The notes: generated by a model from the sequence alone, not told the origin. 64,000 nt of DNA from JAJYSO01 sp964495935 (GCA_964495935.1 CAZBXQ010000007.1:11392-75391); one strand, 5' to 3'; positions 8,120-18,121 are shown, numbered from the stretch's first letter. A program made the numbers and translations.

Positions 8120-10528
8120 ATGTTTAAAAACAACCTCAAAATCGCGTGGCGAAACCTTCTAAAAAATAGGGTTTTAGGCGGTATTCAGATCTTTGGATTA
8201 GCCTTTGCCATAGCCACGGCAACTTTATTGTATCTCACGGCCATGTATGAATTGTCCTTTGACAATTTTCATAAAGACAAAGAGCGTATCGGTTTACTGT
8301 ATTTTAAATCACAACCGGTTGAAGGAACACGATATGATTCGTCAGTAGCGACACCGCTCGCGCCTTTATTAAAATCAGAATTTCCGGAAGTCAAACAGGC
8401 CAGCCGTTACCTCAATGGAGATGTGCTGTTGCGCCATGGAGATAAGCAATTTCAATCCGATAACAAATATGTGGATCCCGATTTTCTATCCATTTTCAGT
8501 TTTTCCTTCCTGCACGGAAATGAGCAGGCACTAAATGATTTGAATGCCCTTGTAATCAACGAGACGATGGCTAAAAATCTTTTTGGAAGCACAGATGTGG
8601 TGGGAAAACAAGTGGAAGTATATCAACAAGGGCAATGGCAAACCGAAACGGTTACAGCGGTGTTGGAAAAAGCACGAGCCAATTCTGATTTTGATTTTCA
8701 AAGCTTGTTGCGATTTGAGCAAAATCCGGATTACTCGACAAACCAAGAAGAATGGAGCAATACGGATCACTCTGTCTTTGTTAAAGTAGCTGCCTCCAAA
8801 ATAGACGACCGGACTTTTAGCCAGAAAGCACGGTCTTTTGTTAAGCTCTATTACAAAAATGACATTGACGTATTAAAAAACAACGGAGGGATAACCGATA
8901 AAAACGGCGATTATTTATCCATGCATCTCTTGCCATTAAACCGGTATCATCTTAATAAATTAGGATTGGGCAAAGCCGGATCCCCTGTCTTTCCCTGGAT
9001 TTTGTTGTTGATTTCGGGATTGATTCTGTTTATCGCCGGCTCCAACTTTATAAATCTTTCCCTTGCCAATTCCCTTACCAGAAATAAAGAAATCGGCACC
9101 CGGAAAACCCTGGGCGGTTCTACTGCTCGTTTGATTGGTCAGCTATGGACCGAATCCCTGTTGATTTGTATCATCGCCTTATTTTTGGGATTGATTTTAG
9201 CTCGAATCGGTTTAAAGGAATACAATTCTTTTATGAATTACGACTTGAGGTTATCGCAGCTGTTTTCACCGCTCAACCTCCTTATATTTATACTGGTGTT
9301 TTTGCTGCTGACGCTTTTTGCCGGCGGTTATCCCGCTTGGCGGATTGCCCGGCAAAATATTGTACAAACCTTAAAGGGAACGGCTACCTTAAAAAGCGGT
9401 GGGCTACGGAACGGATTGACCATTCTTCAATTTTCGATCGCTATTGTGCTTATTGTAGCGACCATAGTCGTGAGTTCCCAATTAAATTTTCTGAATAACC
9501 GTCCTTTAGGATTTAATAAGTCAGAAGTAATAAGTATCCCCATTGGTTCGGGAATAGATTCGGAAAGCGCACTTTCACAAATGCGGAATGAATTGGCCGC
9601 ACAACCTTGGGTACAAAGCGTTAGTGCCTCAGCTATCAACATTGGCCTCGGACGGGATGGAAATACGTCCACGCACCGGGTCGGCTTTGAATATGAAGGA
9701 CGACAAATCTATACTTATTTCATGCGCGTGGACTATGATTATCTTAAAACCTTAGGTATAAAACTACTGGCGGGTCGAGATTTTGACCGCTCCTATCCTA
9801 CCGATAAAGAAGCGGTTATCATTAACAAAAAAATGGCCGATCAATTGGGAGGAATTGAATATATTCTAAATCGGCCCTTAGATTTGGATAACAACCCGCA
9901 AGTAATAGGAGTATTTGACGATTTTAATTTTCAGGATTTACGAAAGAAAGTAAAGCCGTTGACACTCTCTATTAACCCGTTGCTTTCTCCGGTTGAATAC
10001 CTCTTTGTTCGGGTGAAAACCAATAATTTGTCCAAGAGCATTCAGGATGTGGAAAAGATTTGGAAAAGGATAAATCCCCAAGCCAGTATATCGCCTTCCT
10101 ATTTGGATGAAAATACGGAAAAGCTCTATCGAAGCGAAAAACGAATGGGGCATATTGTTATCAGCGCGGCAATCATCACCATTCTCATTTCCTGTATGGG
10201 GCTTTTTGCGTTGGCTTTGCTTTCCATCAACAAACGGGTGAAAGAAATCGGAATTCGAAAAGTATTGGGATCTTCGGTTTCCAATATCGTAATCTTGATC
10301 TCCAGAGATTTCTTGAAGTTGGTTATCCTTTCTTTTGTGGTGGCTGCGCCGGTCTCCTGGTGGATGATGCACCGTTGGCTGGAAAATTTTGCCTACCATA
10401 TTACATTGCAATGGTGGATGTTGATAGGGGCCGGTGGAATGACAGTGGTAATCGCTTTGCTGACCGTGAGTTCACAAGCCGTACGAGCCGCAATGGCAAA
10501 CCCGGTAGAGAGCTTAAAGGATGAATAA
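8120..10528 (+). CDS. MacB/FtsX-type ABC transporter permease (802 aa)
   Basis: Full-length double-MacB permease that starts MFKNNLKIAWRNLLKN, nearly identical in its first residues to the permease at 1306. This points to duplication within the cluster. It has a first helix (about 20-42), a periplasmic domain, three helices with RKTLGGS, a second half beginning IAIVLIVATIVVSS near residue 440, a second periplasmic domain, three helices with RKVLGSS, and the C-terminal tail NPVESLKDE. It is 6 bases downstream of the ATPase and is the best candidate for that ATPase's cognate permease. The substrate is not determinable. A short hairpin follows the stop. Confidence 0.93.
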   Translation: MFKNNLKIAWRNLLKNRVLGGIQIFGLAFAIATATLLYLTAMYELSFDNFHKDKERIGLLYFKSQPVEGTRYDSSVATPLAPLLKSEFPEVKQASRYLNGDVLLRHGDKQFQSDNKYVDPDFLSIFSFSFLHGNEQALNDLNALVINETMAKNLFGSTDVVGKQVEVYQQGQWQTETVTAVLEKARANSDFDFQSLLRFEQNPDYSTNQEEWSNTDHSVFVKVAASKIDDRTFSQKARSFVKLYYKNDIDVLKNNGGITDKNGDYLSMHLLPLNRYHLNKLGLGKAGSPVFPWILLLISGLILFIAGSNFINLSLANSLTRNKEIGTRKTLGGSTARLIGQLWTESLLICIIALFLGLILARIGLKEYNSFMNYDLRLSQLFSPLNLLIFILVFLLLTLFAGGYPAWRIARQNIVQTLKGTATLKSGGLRNGLTILQFSIAIVLIVATIVVSSQLNFLNNRPLGFNKSEVISIPIGSGIDSESALSQMRNELAAQPWVQSVSASAINIGLGRDGNTSTHRVGFEYEGRQIYTYFMRVDYDYLKTLGIKLLAGRDFDRSYPTDKEAVIINKKMADQLGGIEYILNRPLDLDNNPQVIGVFDDFNFQDLRKKVKPLTLSINPLLSPVEYLFVRVKTNNLSKSIQDVEKIWKRINPQASISPSYLDENTEKLYRSEKRMGHIVISAAIITILISCMGLFALALLSINKRVKEIGIRKVLGSSVSNIVILISRDFLKLVILSFVVAAPVSWWMMHRWLENFAYHITLQWWMLIGAGGMTVVIALLTVSSQAVRAAMANPVESLKDE

Positions 10529-10542
10529 AGGCAATTTTAATC

Positions 10543-10563
10543 GCCCCAAACAAGAATTGGGGC
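10543..10563 (+). terminator. Possible hairpin after the permease cluster
   Basis: A 7-bp perfect stem (GCCCCAA with TTGGGGC) and a 7-base loop lie 15 bases after the last permease stop. There is no T-tract after it, so an intrinsic terminator is only possible, not demonstrated. Confidence 0.35.
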
Positions 10564-10695
10564 TGAGTGGGCTACCTTGTTCAATTTCTGCTATTCACTC
10601 TTGTCCTTATTGTTTTTAGAAATCAATCAGATCGATTTTTTAATCTATTGGCGTAAGGAGTTTGTTATCGGCTTCTACTTCAGTTGGGAATTCTG

Positions 10696-10703
10696 TAACT
10701 TTG
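10696..10703 (+). promoter_or_regulatory. Bacteroidota -7 box for uvrA
   Basis: TAACTTTG matches the Bacteroidota consensus TAnnTTTG and lies 16 bases before the uvrA ATG. No convincing TTG element at about -33 was found. Confidence 0.6.
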
Positions 10704-10719
10704 CATTTTTTAGGAGTAT

Positions 10720-13563
10720 ATGGCAGAATTTGAGGAAAATATTGAAGTCTATGGAGCCCGTGTTCATAACTTAAAAAATATAGAGGTAAAAATACCCCGT
10801 AATCAGCTGGTGGTAATTACCGGGCTTTCGGGGTCGGGGAAATCTTCCCTGGCATTTGATACTATTTATGCCGAAGGGCAGCGGCGGTATATTGAGACCT
10901 TTTCAGCCTATGCACGGCAGTTTTTAGGAAATCTGGAACGACCGGATGTCGATAAGATTGACGGGCTTTCACCGGTGATTGCCATTGAGCAAAAAACGAC
11001 CAGCAAGAGTCCGCGGAGTACGGTGGGAACCATTACCGAGATCTATGATTTTCTGCGCTTGTTGTATGCCCGTATCGGAGAAGCGTATAGCTATAAAACC
11101 GGCGAGAAAATGGTGAGTTATACCGATGCGCAAATCGGAGATCTTATCAAGACTGATTTTCAGCATAAGAAAATTAATATTCTGGCTCCGGTTATTCGCT
11201 CTCGAAAAGGACATTACCGGGAATTGTTTCAGCAGATTGCCAAAAAAGGTTTTCTGAAGGTTCGTGTGGATGGTGAAATCCGGGATATCGAAAAAGGGAT
11301 GAAGCTCGATCGGTACAAAACCCATGATATTGAGGTTGTGATTGATCGTCTAAAGGTGGGAAAAGGAAAGCAATTTGATAAGCGGCTTTTAAGCAGCATC
11401 GATACCGCGATGACCCAGGGCGATGATGTTTTGATGGTAATCGAACAGGGAGAGAAGAAGGTGCGTTTCTTTAGCCGGACGCTGATGGATCCGGAATCGG
11501 GGATTTCTTATCCCAATCCGGAGCCTAATACGTTTTCTTTTAATTCTCCCAAAGGAGCATGCCCCCATTGTAACGGGATTGGAACGGTTTATCAGGTAAA
11601 TGTTGACAATATTATTCCCGATCGTAAAAAGTCAATTGCCGGCGGCGGAATTGATCCTTATGGAAAACCTAAAAAGAACTGGATTGGACGACAGCTTCAA
11701 TTAATTGCCGACCGATATAACTTCAAACTCTCCGATAAGATTGAGGATATCCCTGAAGAAGCGATACAGATGATCCTGTATGGCGGAAAAGAGAAATTAG
11801 AGGTACATTCTGAACAATTAGGGGTAAAACGAAAATATAAAATTGACTTTGAAGGAGTGGCAAACTTTATTGAACAGAATTATTACAATAACGATTCGAC
11901 CAAATTACGTCGTTGGGCCCGAAAGTATATGGATAAAGTGGATTGCCCGGAATGTGGAGGGAGCCGGTTGAAAAAACAGTCGCTTTATTTTAAATTGGAT
12001 GGATTGAATATTGCCGAATTAGCCGATAAAGACATTGCCGATTTAAGTAATTGGTTCGATACGCTGCCGGCCAAATTGGATGAACGACAATGGAAGATTG
12101 GTGAGGAAATTATCAAGGAAATACGAACGCGGATTCGGTTTCTGGAAGATGTGGGACTCACTTACCTCGCTTTGTCCCGGGGTTCCAAAAGCCTGTCGGG
12201 GGGGGAAGCACAGCGAATTCGACTGGCCACGCAAATCGGGTCACAATTGGTCGGTGTTCTCTATATTCTGGACGAACCCAGTATCGGGCTTCATCAGCGG
12301 GATAACGATAAATTGATTGCCTCGTTAAAAGCGTTACGGGATTTGGGGAATTCGGTAATTGTGGTAGAGCATGATCGGGAGATGATTGAGAATGCCGACT
12401 ATATCATCGATATTGGTCCGTTTGCCGGAAAACACGGCGGGGCAATCATTAGTGAAGGAACGCCGCAGGAGACCCTTCATCAAAAAACCTTGACAACCGA
12501 TTATTTGAGTGGTCGAAAAGTCATTGAAATTCCCCAAAAACGACGAAAAGGAAATGGGAAATTTCTTACCCTTAAAGGAGCTACGGGAAATAATCTAAAA
12601 AATGTGGAAGTTCAGTTTCCATTGGGGAAATTGATTTTAGTAACCGGTGTTTCGGGAAGTGGAAAATCAACGTTGATTAATGAAACCCTGTATCCGATTC
12701 TCAATAATCATTATTTTAACGGCACGCGGCAGATTCGACCTTATACCGGTATTGCGGGATTGGATAATCTGGATAAGGTGATTGCCATCGATCAATCGCC
12801 GATTGGTCGGACCCCGCGGTCAAACCCGGCGACTTATACTAAAGTTTTTGATGAGATTCGGAAACTTTTTTCACAAACTCCCGAAGCTCAGATTCGTGGT
12901 TATAAACCGGGAAGATTTAGTTTTAATGTTAAAGGGGGGCGTTGTGAAACCTGCCGGGGAGCCGGATTAAAGGTTATTGAAATGAATTTTCTCCCGGATG
13001 TTCATGCCCAATGTGAAACTTGTCAGGGAAAACGATTTAACCGAGAAACACTGGAAATTCGATATAAGGGAAAATCGATCAGTGATGTTTTGGAAATGAC
13101 CGTAGATGAAGCCACAGATTTCTTTGAAGCTATTCCCAAAATTTACCGGAAATTAAAAACCCTACAAGATGTAGGACTGGGCTATATTACTTTAGGTCAG
13201 CAGAGCACTACACTTTCGGGAGGAGAAGCGCAGCGGGTAAAACTGGCCACCGAGCTTTCCAAACGCTCCACGGGAAATACCTTTTATATTTTGGATGAAC
13301 CGACTACCGGACTGCATTTTGAAGATATCCGGGTATTGATGGAGGTCCTGAATAAACTGACCGATAAAGGAAATACCGTTTTGATTATCGAGCACAATTT
13401 GGACGTCATTAAGTTGGCCGATCATATTATCGATATGGGGCCGGAGGGCGGTCGTACCGGAGGAGAGGTCGTCGCCGAAGGAACACCGGAGGAAATTGTG
13501 AAAAAAGGCATAGGCTATACGGCTGCTTATCTGGAACGTGAATTGGAACCTCTCGCCTTGTAA
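10720..13563 (+). CDS. uvrA: Excinuclease ABC subunit A
   Basis: DNA-damage recognition ATPase of nucleotide-excision repair; with UvrB it scans DNA and loads UvrB at lesions. The 947-residue length is normal. Two ABC ATPase modules are visible: Walker A GLSGSGKSS near residue 35 and GVSGSGKST near 643, each with a matching signature (SLSGGEAQRIRLA and TLSGGEAQRVKLA) and Walker B (ILDEPSIGLH, ILDEPTTGLH). Zinc-binding pairs are CPHC near 281, CPEC near 409, and CETC near 742 and again about 26 residues later. It is a monocistronic-looking gene with its own TAnnTTTG box. The next gene starts 137 bases downstream. Confidence 0.98.
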   Translation: MAEFEENIEVYGARVHNLKNIEVKIPRNQLVVITGLSGSGKSSLAFDTIYAEGQRRYIETFSAYARQFLGNLERPDVDKIDGLSPVIAIEQKTTSKSPRSTVGTITEIYDFLRLLYARIGEAYSYKTGEKMVSYTDAQIGDLIKTDFQHKKINILAPVIRSRKGHYRELFQQIAKKGFLKVRVDGEIRDIEKGMKLDRYKTHDIEVVIDRLKVGKGKQFDKRLLSSIDTAMTQGDDVLMVIEQGEKKVRFFSRTLMDPESGISYPNPEPNTFSFNSPKGACPHCNGIGTVYQVNVDNIIPDRKKSIAGGGIDPYGKPKKNWIGRQLQLIADRYNFKLSDKIEDIPEEAIQMILYGGKEKLEVHSEQLGVKRKYKIDFEGVANFIEQNYYNNDSTKLRRWARKYMDKVDCPECGGSRLKKQSLYFKLDGLNIAELADKDIADLSNWFDTLPAKLDERQWKIGEEIIKEIRTRIRFLEDVGLTYLALSRGSKSLSGGEAQRIRLATQIGSQLVGVLYILDEPSIGLHQRDNDKLIASLKALRDLGNSVIVVEHDREMIENADYIIDIGPFAGKHGGAIISEGTPQETLHQKTLTTDYLSGRKVIEIPQKRRKGNGKFLTLKGATGNNLKNVEVQFPLGKLILVTGVSGSGKSTLINETLYPILNNHYFNGTRQIRPYTGIAGLDNLDKVIAIDQSPIGRTPRSNPATYTKVFDEIRKLFSQTPEAQIRGYKPGRFSFNVKGGRCETCRGAGLKVIEMNFLPDVHAQCETCQGKRFNRETLEIRYKGKSISDVLEMTVDEATDFFEAIPKIYRKLKTLQDVGLGYITLGQQSTTLSGGEAQRVKLATELSKRSTGNTFYILDEPTTGLHFEDIRVLMEVLNKLTDKGNTVLIIEHNLDVIKLADHIIDMGPEGGRTGGEVVAEGTPEEIVKKGIGYTAAYLERELEPLAL

Positions 13564-13700
13564 AGGTTTATCAACAAAAATATTTGTGGTTTTCAGAAGT
13601 TTATGTATGTTGGTACGCTTTTTTTTAAACGCATATTAAAGCGGTTTGAATTTAACCATGAAAATGGATAGTCATTTAATTTTTTAGAACTACAGAATAT

Positions 13701-14402
13701 ATGAGCATCGTAAAAAAGAAGGGCCAGCAGATAAAAGGCTGGAATCAAATTAAGGCCAATGACAGTTGGGCTTTGTTTAAAATTATGAGTGAATTTGTGC
13801 ACGGGTATGAAAGGATGTCAAAAATCGGCCCGTGTGTTACGATTTTTGGATCGGCGCGCACAAAACCAGATGACAAATACTATAAACTGGCGACCCGGAT
13901 TGCCGAAAAGATTGCTGAACACGGGTATGGAATTATTACCGGAGGCGGCCCCGGAATTATGGAGGCCGGAAATAAAGGTGCCCATAGGGTAAAAGGAACT
14001 TCGGTGGGCTTGAATATAGAACTCCCTTTTGAGCAGCATGAAAACCCCTATATTGATCATGACAAGAATCTGGAGTTTGATTATTTCTTTGTCAGAAAAG
14101 TAATGTTTGTTAAGTATTCGCAGGGGTTTGTGGTTATGCCCGGTGGATTTGGTACTTTGGATGAACTCTTTGAAGCCGTAACGCTGATTCAAACCCATAA
14201 GATTTCTAAATTTCCTATTATCCTGGTAGGCCGTGAGTTTTGGGGCGGCCTTTTAGACTGGATTAAAAAAGTAATTGAAGAGAAATTTGAAAATATCAGC
14301 CCCGGAGATATTGATCTACTACACCTTGTAGATACCGAGGAAGAGGTAATCAAGATCATCGATGATTTTTACGATACGACCAATCTCAGCCCCAATTTTT
14401 AA
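13701..14402 (+). CDS. LOG-family nucleoside 5'-monophosphate phosphoribohydrolase
   Basis: A 233-residue Rossmann-like protein with the two signatures of the LOG (lonely guy, TIGR00730) family: GGGPGIMEAGNKGA around residue 82 and PGGFGTLDELFE around 147. Characterised members cleave cytokinin-type or purine nucleoside monophosphates to base plus ribose 5-phosphate. In most bacteria they are housekeeping nucleotide hydrolases of uncertain substrate. The N-terminal segment of about 45 residues before the fold (with WALFKIMSEFVHGYE) is typical of the longer bacterial forms. It is followed by a strong terminator. Confidence 0.9.
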   Translation: MSIVKKKGQQIKGWNQIKANDSWALFKIMSEFVHGYERMSKIGPCVTIFGSARTKPDDKYYKLATRIAEKIAEHGYGIITGGGPGIMEAGNKGAHRVKGTSVGLNIELPFEQHENPYIDHDKNLEFDYFFVRKVMFVKYSQGFVVMPGGFGTLDELFEAVTLIQTHKISKFPIILVGREFWGGLLDWIKKVIEEKFENISPGDIDLLHLVDTEEEVIKIIDDFYDTTNLSPNF

Positions 14403-14447
14403 AAGGGAAAAAGGATTCTTACGAATCGATTGATAAACATACTTAGG

Positions 14448-14486
14448 AAAGCTCCCTTTTTAACGGCAATACCAGGGAGCTTTTTC
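14448..14486 (+). terminator. Intrinsic terminator after the LOG-family gene
   Basis: A perfect 10-bp stem (AAAGCTCCCT at 14448-14457 with AGGGAGCTTT at 14474-14483) and a 16-base loop run straight into a T-run. Confidence 0.85.
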
Positions 14487-14494
14487 TATTTTTG
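14487..14494 (+). promoter_or_regulatory. -7 box TATTTTTG for the M1-like gene
   Basis: TATTTTTG matches TAnnTTTG and directly abuts the terminator T-tract. The longest open frame of the downstream gene begins with a TTG inside this box, so the true start must be further downstream; GTG at 14513 is preferred. Confidence 0.55.
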
Positions 14495-14512
14495 TTTAGA
14501 AAACCCCCTTCC

Positions 14513-17353
14513 GTGAATCTTAGAAAGATGGTACTTGGCGTTATTGTATTTTCTTGTTTTTGGAACAAGGAATTGAAGGCCCAGGTACAGGTAGAAGCGA
14601 CTGTGAATGGTTTGCCGGAAGCACGACTTTTTGAGGTTGACCAGGATTTAAATTATACCAATACTGCTGCGGATACCTTACAGGTTTTGTATCTCAATGA
14701 TTGGAATAATGCCTTTGCTTCTCGAGATTCCCCCTTGGCGCGGCAATTCGGTTTGGAATATAAAAGACGGTTTCACTTTTCAAATTCTGAGGAACGCGGA
14801 TTTACGAAATTGGTGGCTCTGACTAATGAAAGAGGTGATGCTATTCCGTGGGAACGTCCTGAAGGAATTCCTGATAATATTAAAATTAATTTGACAAAGC
14901 CGTTAATTCCCGGAGATAGCTTGTCGATAAAACTGAATTATGTCCTTCGGATTCCGGAGGATCAATTTACCGGTTTTGGAGTGGATGAAAATGGGAATTT
15001 TGATTTTAGGAACTGGCTGATTCTTCCCGCAGTTTATCAAAATGGCTGGCAGAATTACAGCCATAAGAACCTCAACGATTCGTATTACCCTTTGACAAAC
15101 CTTCGGGTTACTTTGAATATTCCGGAACAGTATCATTTACTTTCTGAATTTGATCAATCCTTGGTAGAACAAAAAGAATACCGGAAGACTTTTGTGTTGC
15201 AAGGGGAGCGCACCACCAATTTTGAGATTGCATTATACCGCGATATCTCTTTTTACCGGATGGATGCCGGCCGCTTGGAAATCATTTCTAATCTGGGTGA
15301 CGAGGGCCTGCCCGATACGGTTAAAACACAAATAGCCCAAAAGATTGTGGCTTATTTGGGAGATCACCTTGGCGAATATCCCCATCGAAAAATCTTGATT
15401 ACCGATGCGGCCTATCGGAAGAATCCTATTTATGGGTTAAATCAGCTTCCTTCATTTGTACGTCCTTTTTCAAGTGCTTTTCAATATGAATTAAAGCTGG
15501 CCAAAACAATGATTCATCAATATATTGCTTCCTCCATTCAGATTCAGCCTCGTCGTGAAAGCTGGTTCCGGGAAGGATTGGAAATCTATCTTTTGATGAA
15601 ATATGTGGATACCTATTATCCCAAAATGAAATTAATTGGAAAGTTAAGCAAGGCCGTTGGAATTCGCTGGATGCATTTAGCCGATTTATCCTTTAACGAT
15701 AAGTATTCTTTTCTTTTTATGAATATGAATCGCCTGAATTTGGATCAGGCCCTATCTATGCCCAAGGATTCTTTGATACGGTTTAACCGATTGATGGCCA
15801 ATCCGTATAAAGCGGGAATCGGATTTCAATACCTCAATGATTTTTTGGAAAATCAAGGTGTGGTCGATAAAACGATTCGGCGATTTTATAAACGGAGCCA
15901 GGAGAGACAGACCGGTGTAAAGGAATTTTGGGAGATGCTGGAAAAACAAACCGGTAAAGATATAAACTGGTTTTTTGAAGAGTATGTAAAAACTAATAGG
16001 CGTCTTGATTTTACGATCCAAGAGGCCCGGCGGGAAGGAGACCGTATTCGCGTGGTAATTAAGAACAAAATTCCTAATGAAATGCCGGTGTCGCTCTATA
16101 CTCTGGATAAAAATGGGAAGGTATTATCAAAGACCTGGGTAGAAAAGATTGTAAATGAGAAAGAAATATTCCTTCCCTATGAAAACGAAATTAAACGAGT
16201 GGGGCTTAATGTGGAGGGTATAATTCCCGAGTTTAATCAACGAGACAATTATAAAAACATTAAAGGTATGCTCAATAAACCGCTACAATTTCGGATTTTT
16301 AAAGATGTGGAGGATCCGCATTACAGTCAGTTGTTTTTTATGCCGCAGTTTAGTTATAATTTATACGACGGGTTTTCGCTGGGTTCCCGGGTCTCTAATC
16401 AGGCTTTTTTGTATAAGCCTTTTCAATATCAGGTTACGCCTCAATATGCTTTTTCCAGCCATGCCGTGGTAGGCGATTTTCAGGTTTCTTATAACCAACA
16501 GTTTAGAAACCGGAATTTGAGTTCCATGCTGTATGGGGTGATGGGGTCGCGTTATTCCTATGATTATCATTTATATTCCTACCGTTTTGTACCCTATGTT
16601 CGATTTACTTGGCGACATCGGGATTTGCTGAATAAGGAACGGCAGTACCTGACTTTTCGAAGTGTAAACTTAAAACGGGATGAGTCTGCGAGGCCTGATT
16701 TTTTAGAAAAACCCAATTATAATGTCTTTGATGTTCGTTATACCTATAGCAACAAAAGCTTGGTTAATACGTTGATATCAACGGTAGATTATCAATGGGC
16801 TCCAAAATTCAGTAAGGTTTCCCTCACGGCCAAATACCGGAAATTGTTTTTAAATAACCGACAGTTTGAGATTCGTTTCTTTGGGGGCATTTTTCTGAAA
16901 AACAGAACCGATCCCGAATCGGATTATTTCAGTTTTGCCCTCGACCGGCCTTCTGATTATTTATTTGATTATAACTATTATGGCCGGAGCGAGGACTCCG
17001 GATTCTTTAGTCAGCAGTTTATCGAGTCGGAGGGCGGGTTTAAATCCAAGTTAGCACCCGCCTTTGCCGATCAATGGATCGGAACGGTAAACACGAGTCT
17101 GTCTTTTTGGCGGGATATCGCCGCTGTTTACGGGGATTTTGGCTTGCTGAAAAGCAAAGGTGAACCCGTAAGGGCACGGTATGATTCCGGATTGAAATTG
17201 AGCTTGGTTCAGGATTATTTCGAAGTGTTTTTTCCGGTGTATTCCAGTTTGGGCTGGGAGGTGGCACAACCTCATTATAACCGGAAAATACGATTTATCA
17301 TCACCTTGGATTTTCAGACCTTACTGGGCTTATTTGAACGTTCGTTTTACTAA
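14513..17353 (+). CDS. M1-peptidase-like protein with degenerate zinc motif fused to an outer-membrane beta-barrel
   Basis: About 946 residues from the GTG start, with a signal peptide (MNLRKMVLGVIVFSCFWN..., cleavage near AQ). Residues about 20-240 resemble the N-terminal saddle of M1 aminopeptidases, and about 250-500 the catalytic region. Aligning HQYI (His335) and WFREGLEIY (Glu354) to the canonical HELAHQWF...WLNEG spacing shows that HExxH reads K-T-M-I-H. The first zinc His and the catalytic Glu are gone; the second His and the distal Glu remain, so zinc peptidase activity is unlikely. From about 590 to the C-terminal FERSFY, alternating aromatic strands (SYNLYDGFSLGSRV, YAFSSHAVVGDFQVSYN) look like an outer-membrane barrel. 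The start could also be ATG 14528, but that loses the basic n-region. Confidence 0.75.
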   Translation: MNLRKMVLGVIVFSCFWNKELKAQVQVEATVNGLPEARLFEVDQDLNYTNTAADTLQVLYLNDWNNAFASRDSPLARQFGLEYKRRFHFSNSEERGFTKLVALTNERGDAIPWERPEGIPDNIKINLTKPLIPGDSLSIKLNYVLRIPEDQFTGFGVDENGNFDFRNWLILPAVYQNGWQNYSHKNLNDSYYPLTNLRVTLNIPEQYHLLSEFDQSLVEQKEYRKTFVLQGERTTNFEIALYRDISFYRMDAGRLEIISNLGDEGLPDTVKTQIAQKIVAYLGDHLGEYPHRKILITDAAYRKNPIYGLNQLPSFVRPFSSAFQYELKLAKTMIHQYIASSIQIQPRRESWFREGLEIYLLMKYVDTYYPKMKLIGKLSKAVGIRWMHLADLSFNDKYSFLFMNMNRLNLDQALSMPKDSLIRFNRLMANPYKAGIGFQYLNDFLENQGVVDKTIRRFYKRSQERQTGVKEFWEMLEKQTGKDINWFFEEYVKTNRRLDFTIQEARREGDRIRVVIKNKIPNEMPVSLYTLDKNGKVLSKTWVEKIVNEKEIFLPYENEIKRVGLNVEGIIPEFNQRDNYKNIKGMLNKPLQFRIFKDVEDPHYSQLFFMPQFSYNLYDGFSLGSRVSNQAFLYKPFQYQVTPQYAFSSHAVVGDFQVSYNQQFRNRNLSSMLYGVMGSRYSYDYHLYSYRFVPYVRFTWRHRDLLNKERQYLTFRSVNLKRDESARPDFLEKPNYNVFDVRYTYSNKSLVNTLISTVDYQWAPKFSKVSLTAKYRKLFLNNRQFEIRFFGGIFLKNRTDPESDYFSFALDRPSDYLFDYNYYGRSEDSGFFSQQFIESEGGFKSKLAPAFADQWIGTVNTSLSFWRDIAAVYGDFGLLKSKGEPVRARYDSGLKLSLVQDYFEVFFPVYSSLGWEVAQPHYNRKIRFIITLDFQTLLGLFERSFY

Positions 17354-17449
17354 TGTAGGTTATGCACGGGCATGCGAAGGATATTATCATCGATTTATGG
17401 GAGTTCCAATCGGGAGCCGGAGTAGGAATAGATCTCTTTTGAATCCGGG

Positions 17450-17965
17450 TTATTTCTTTTTGTTGAGCGTCATTTCAAAAAATTGAAACCAATCCCTATC
17501 GTTTTTCATTTCGCCAATTTCATACCATTGCTCTTTCTCATTTAAAGTAATGATGTAACGCATGCTTTCTTGGGGGTACCAATAAAACTTTCCGTCTTTC
17601 AATTCGCCTTTGAAAACTCCGTGTTGACCATTGGCTAAATACGATCTAAAATTATAATTTTTTTCTCCCCGGTTATACGTTACGATGGCCAAAGCACGGT
17701 GCATTACCTGTTTGCCTGATTTTCCGAGACCTTCGATCAGGAGGGCCGTACTGTCCAGTTTGAAAGCGATGTCTTCAGTTTGTTGAAACGAATGTTTTTT
17801 TCCGTCCTGTCCCCTTATCCATCCTTTTCCCGACCACTTGCCGGTGATAAAATTTAATTTTGAAATTGCTTGTTTTGCCACGGTATCGGTTTTGGACTTT
17901 TGAGCAAAAGACGACATGCAGGAGGTAAATAATAGGATTATTACAATGGTACTTAAATTTTTCAT
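17450..17965 (-). CDS. Small secreted protein, lipocalin/DUF1579-like beta fold
   Basis: 171 residues with an N-terminal signal sequence ending near SFAQ; the Cys in FTSC could alternatively be a lipidation site, but the lipobox is poor. The mature part opens with LNFITGKWSGKGW, the 'G-x-W-x-G' start typical of small beta-barrel lipocalin-like or DUF1579-type proteins. The rest is beta-rich (YNFRSYLANGQHGVFKGEL, YWYPQESMRYIITL). Such proteins often bind or sense hydrophobic ligands, but no function is assigned here. It converges with the M1-like gene 96 bases away. Confidence 0.75.
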   Translation of the reverse strand: MKNLSTIVIILLFTSCMSSFAQKSKTDTVAKQAISKLNFITGKWSGKGWIRGQDGKKHSFQQTEDIAFKLDSTALLIEGLGKSGKQVMHRALAIVTYNRGEKNYNFRSYLANGQHGVFKGELKDGKFYWYPQESMRYIITLNEKEQWYEIGEMKNDRDWFQFFEMTLNKKK

Positions 17966-18121
17966 GATTTCTTTTTCTTATATCGTTTGTTCCACCAAGG
18001 AATTAGAATGGGGAGCTTCAGTTCATAAATATACGAGGTTTTTGAAGATCCATAGAGAGATTTAAAAATGAACTCATGTTCTTGAGGTAGTAAAAAAATA
18101 GCATAAAAGTTTAACTTCTTC

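Noticed and set aside
10577..10774. 65-residue open frame upstream of uvrA
   Set aside because: It runs through the uvrA -7 box and into uvrA in another frame, with no recognisable motif.
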